6,075 nucleotides of DNA from Ruminococcus sp. (GTDB lineage Bacteria; Bacillota; Clostridia; Oscillospirales; Ruminococcaceae): NCBI GenBank assembly GCA_003446315.1, contig DMBA01000030.1, positions 1-6,075 on the forward strand, in the 5' to 3' direction. The notes beneath the pieces are model-generated. The model did no database searches, was not told the DNA's origin, and saw nothing but the letters and a program-made list of their open reading frames with translations. The translations under genes and the position numbers were made by a program. Positions 6,033 through 6,075 of this stretch are shown here, in pieces (positions within the stretch are counted from its first letter, which is position 1; each line of letters opens with the position of its first letter).

Positions 6033-6075
6033 TCAGTCATCATGCTTACTGCGATAACTGCGCTGTTCTCCCCGC
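6033..6075 (-). CDS. Possible 3' end of a gene beyond the right edge
   Basis: A minus-strand frame open from the edge ends with TGA at 6033-6035 and would give a charged tail, RGEQRSYRSKHDD. The stop lies about 28 bp before the hairpin, as expected for a gene and its terminator. Other frames are also open here, and 13 residues cannot identify a protein, so this is tentative. Confidence 0.2.
   Translation of the reverse strand, partial: RGEQRSYRSKHDD

Noticed and set aside
1..6075. CRISPR array, tRNA, rRNA or insertion sequence
   Set aside because: I saw no regularly spaced repeats, no tRNA-like cloverleaf with a T-loop, no rRNA signature and no transposase-like protein in the window.

Overview
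The window reads as Bacillota (Firmicutes) chromosomal DNA, most likely from a gut clostridium of the Ruminococcus/Oscillospiraceae kind. The grounds are moderate G+C, strong AGGAGG-type ribosome binding sites, consensus extended -10 sigma-A promoters, and a murA / YycJ-like metallohydrolase / rlmH order that I know from clostridia. The taxon is an inference from style and gene order. All eight supported genes lie on the minus strand, so the biological order runs from the right edge to the left.

Right part (about 5900-6075): a perfect 13-bp inverted repeat, possibly ending a gene that lies beyond the edge, followed at once by a consensus promoter. Next come two divergent cyclophilin-type proteins bound for the cell surface. 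The first (5899-5093) has one N-terminal membrane anchor and a cyclophilin domain that has lost key catalytic residues. The second (4862-4050) is a lipoprotein with an intact active site and its own consensus promoter (4940-4968).

Middle part: murA (UDP-GlcNAc enolpyruvyl transferase, first step of peptidoglycan synthesis), a good intrinsic terminator only 26 bp before the next start codon, then a YycJ/WalJ-like MBL-fold hydrolase that shares one base with rlmH (23S rRNA pseudouridine-1915 methyltransferase). This is a housekeeping cell-wall and translation block.

Left part: immediately after rlmH, with 27 bp between, is a small accessory-looking cassette. It encodes a minimal-nucleotidyltransferase-like protein whose metal-binding core is gone, an overlapping HEPN-domain protein, and a small protein resembling the DUF6678 family. 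MNT-HEPN pairs are a known toxin-antitoxin/nucleotide-transfer class. The degenerate MNT, the HEPN lacking a clearly placed RNase motif, and the third gene make this cassette the most interesting part of the window. Several genes have likely starts well inside the longest open frame; these were set by ribosome binding sites and are explained per gene.
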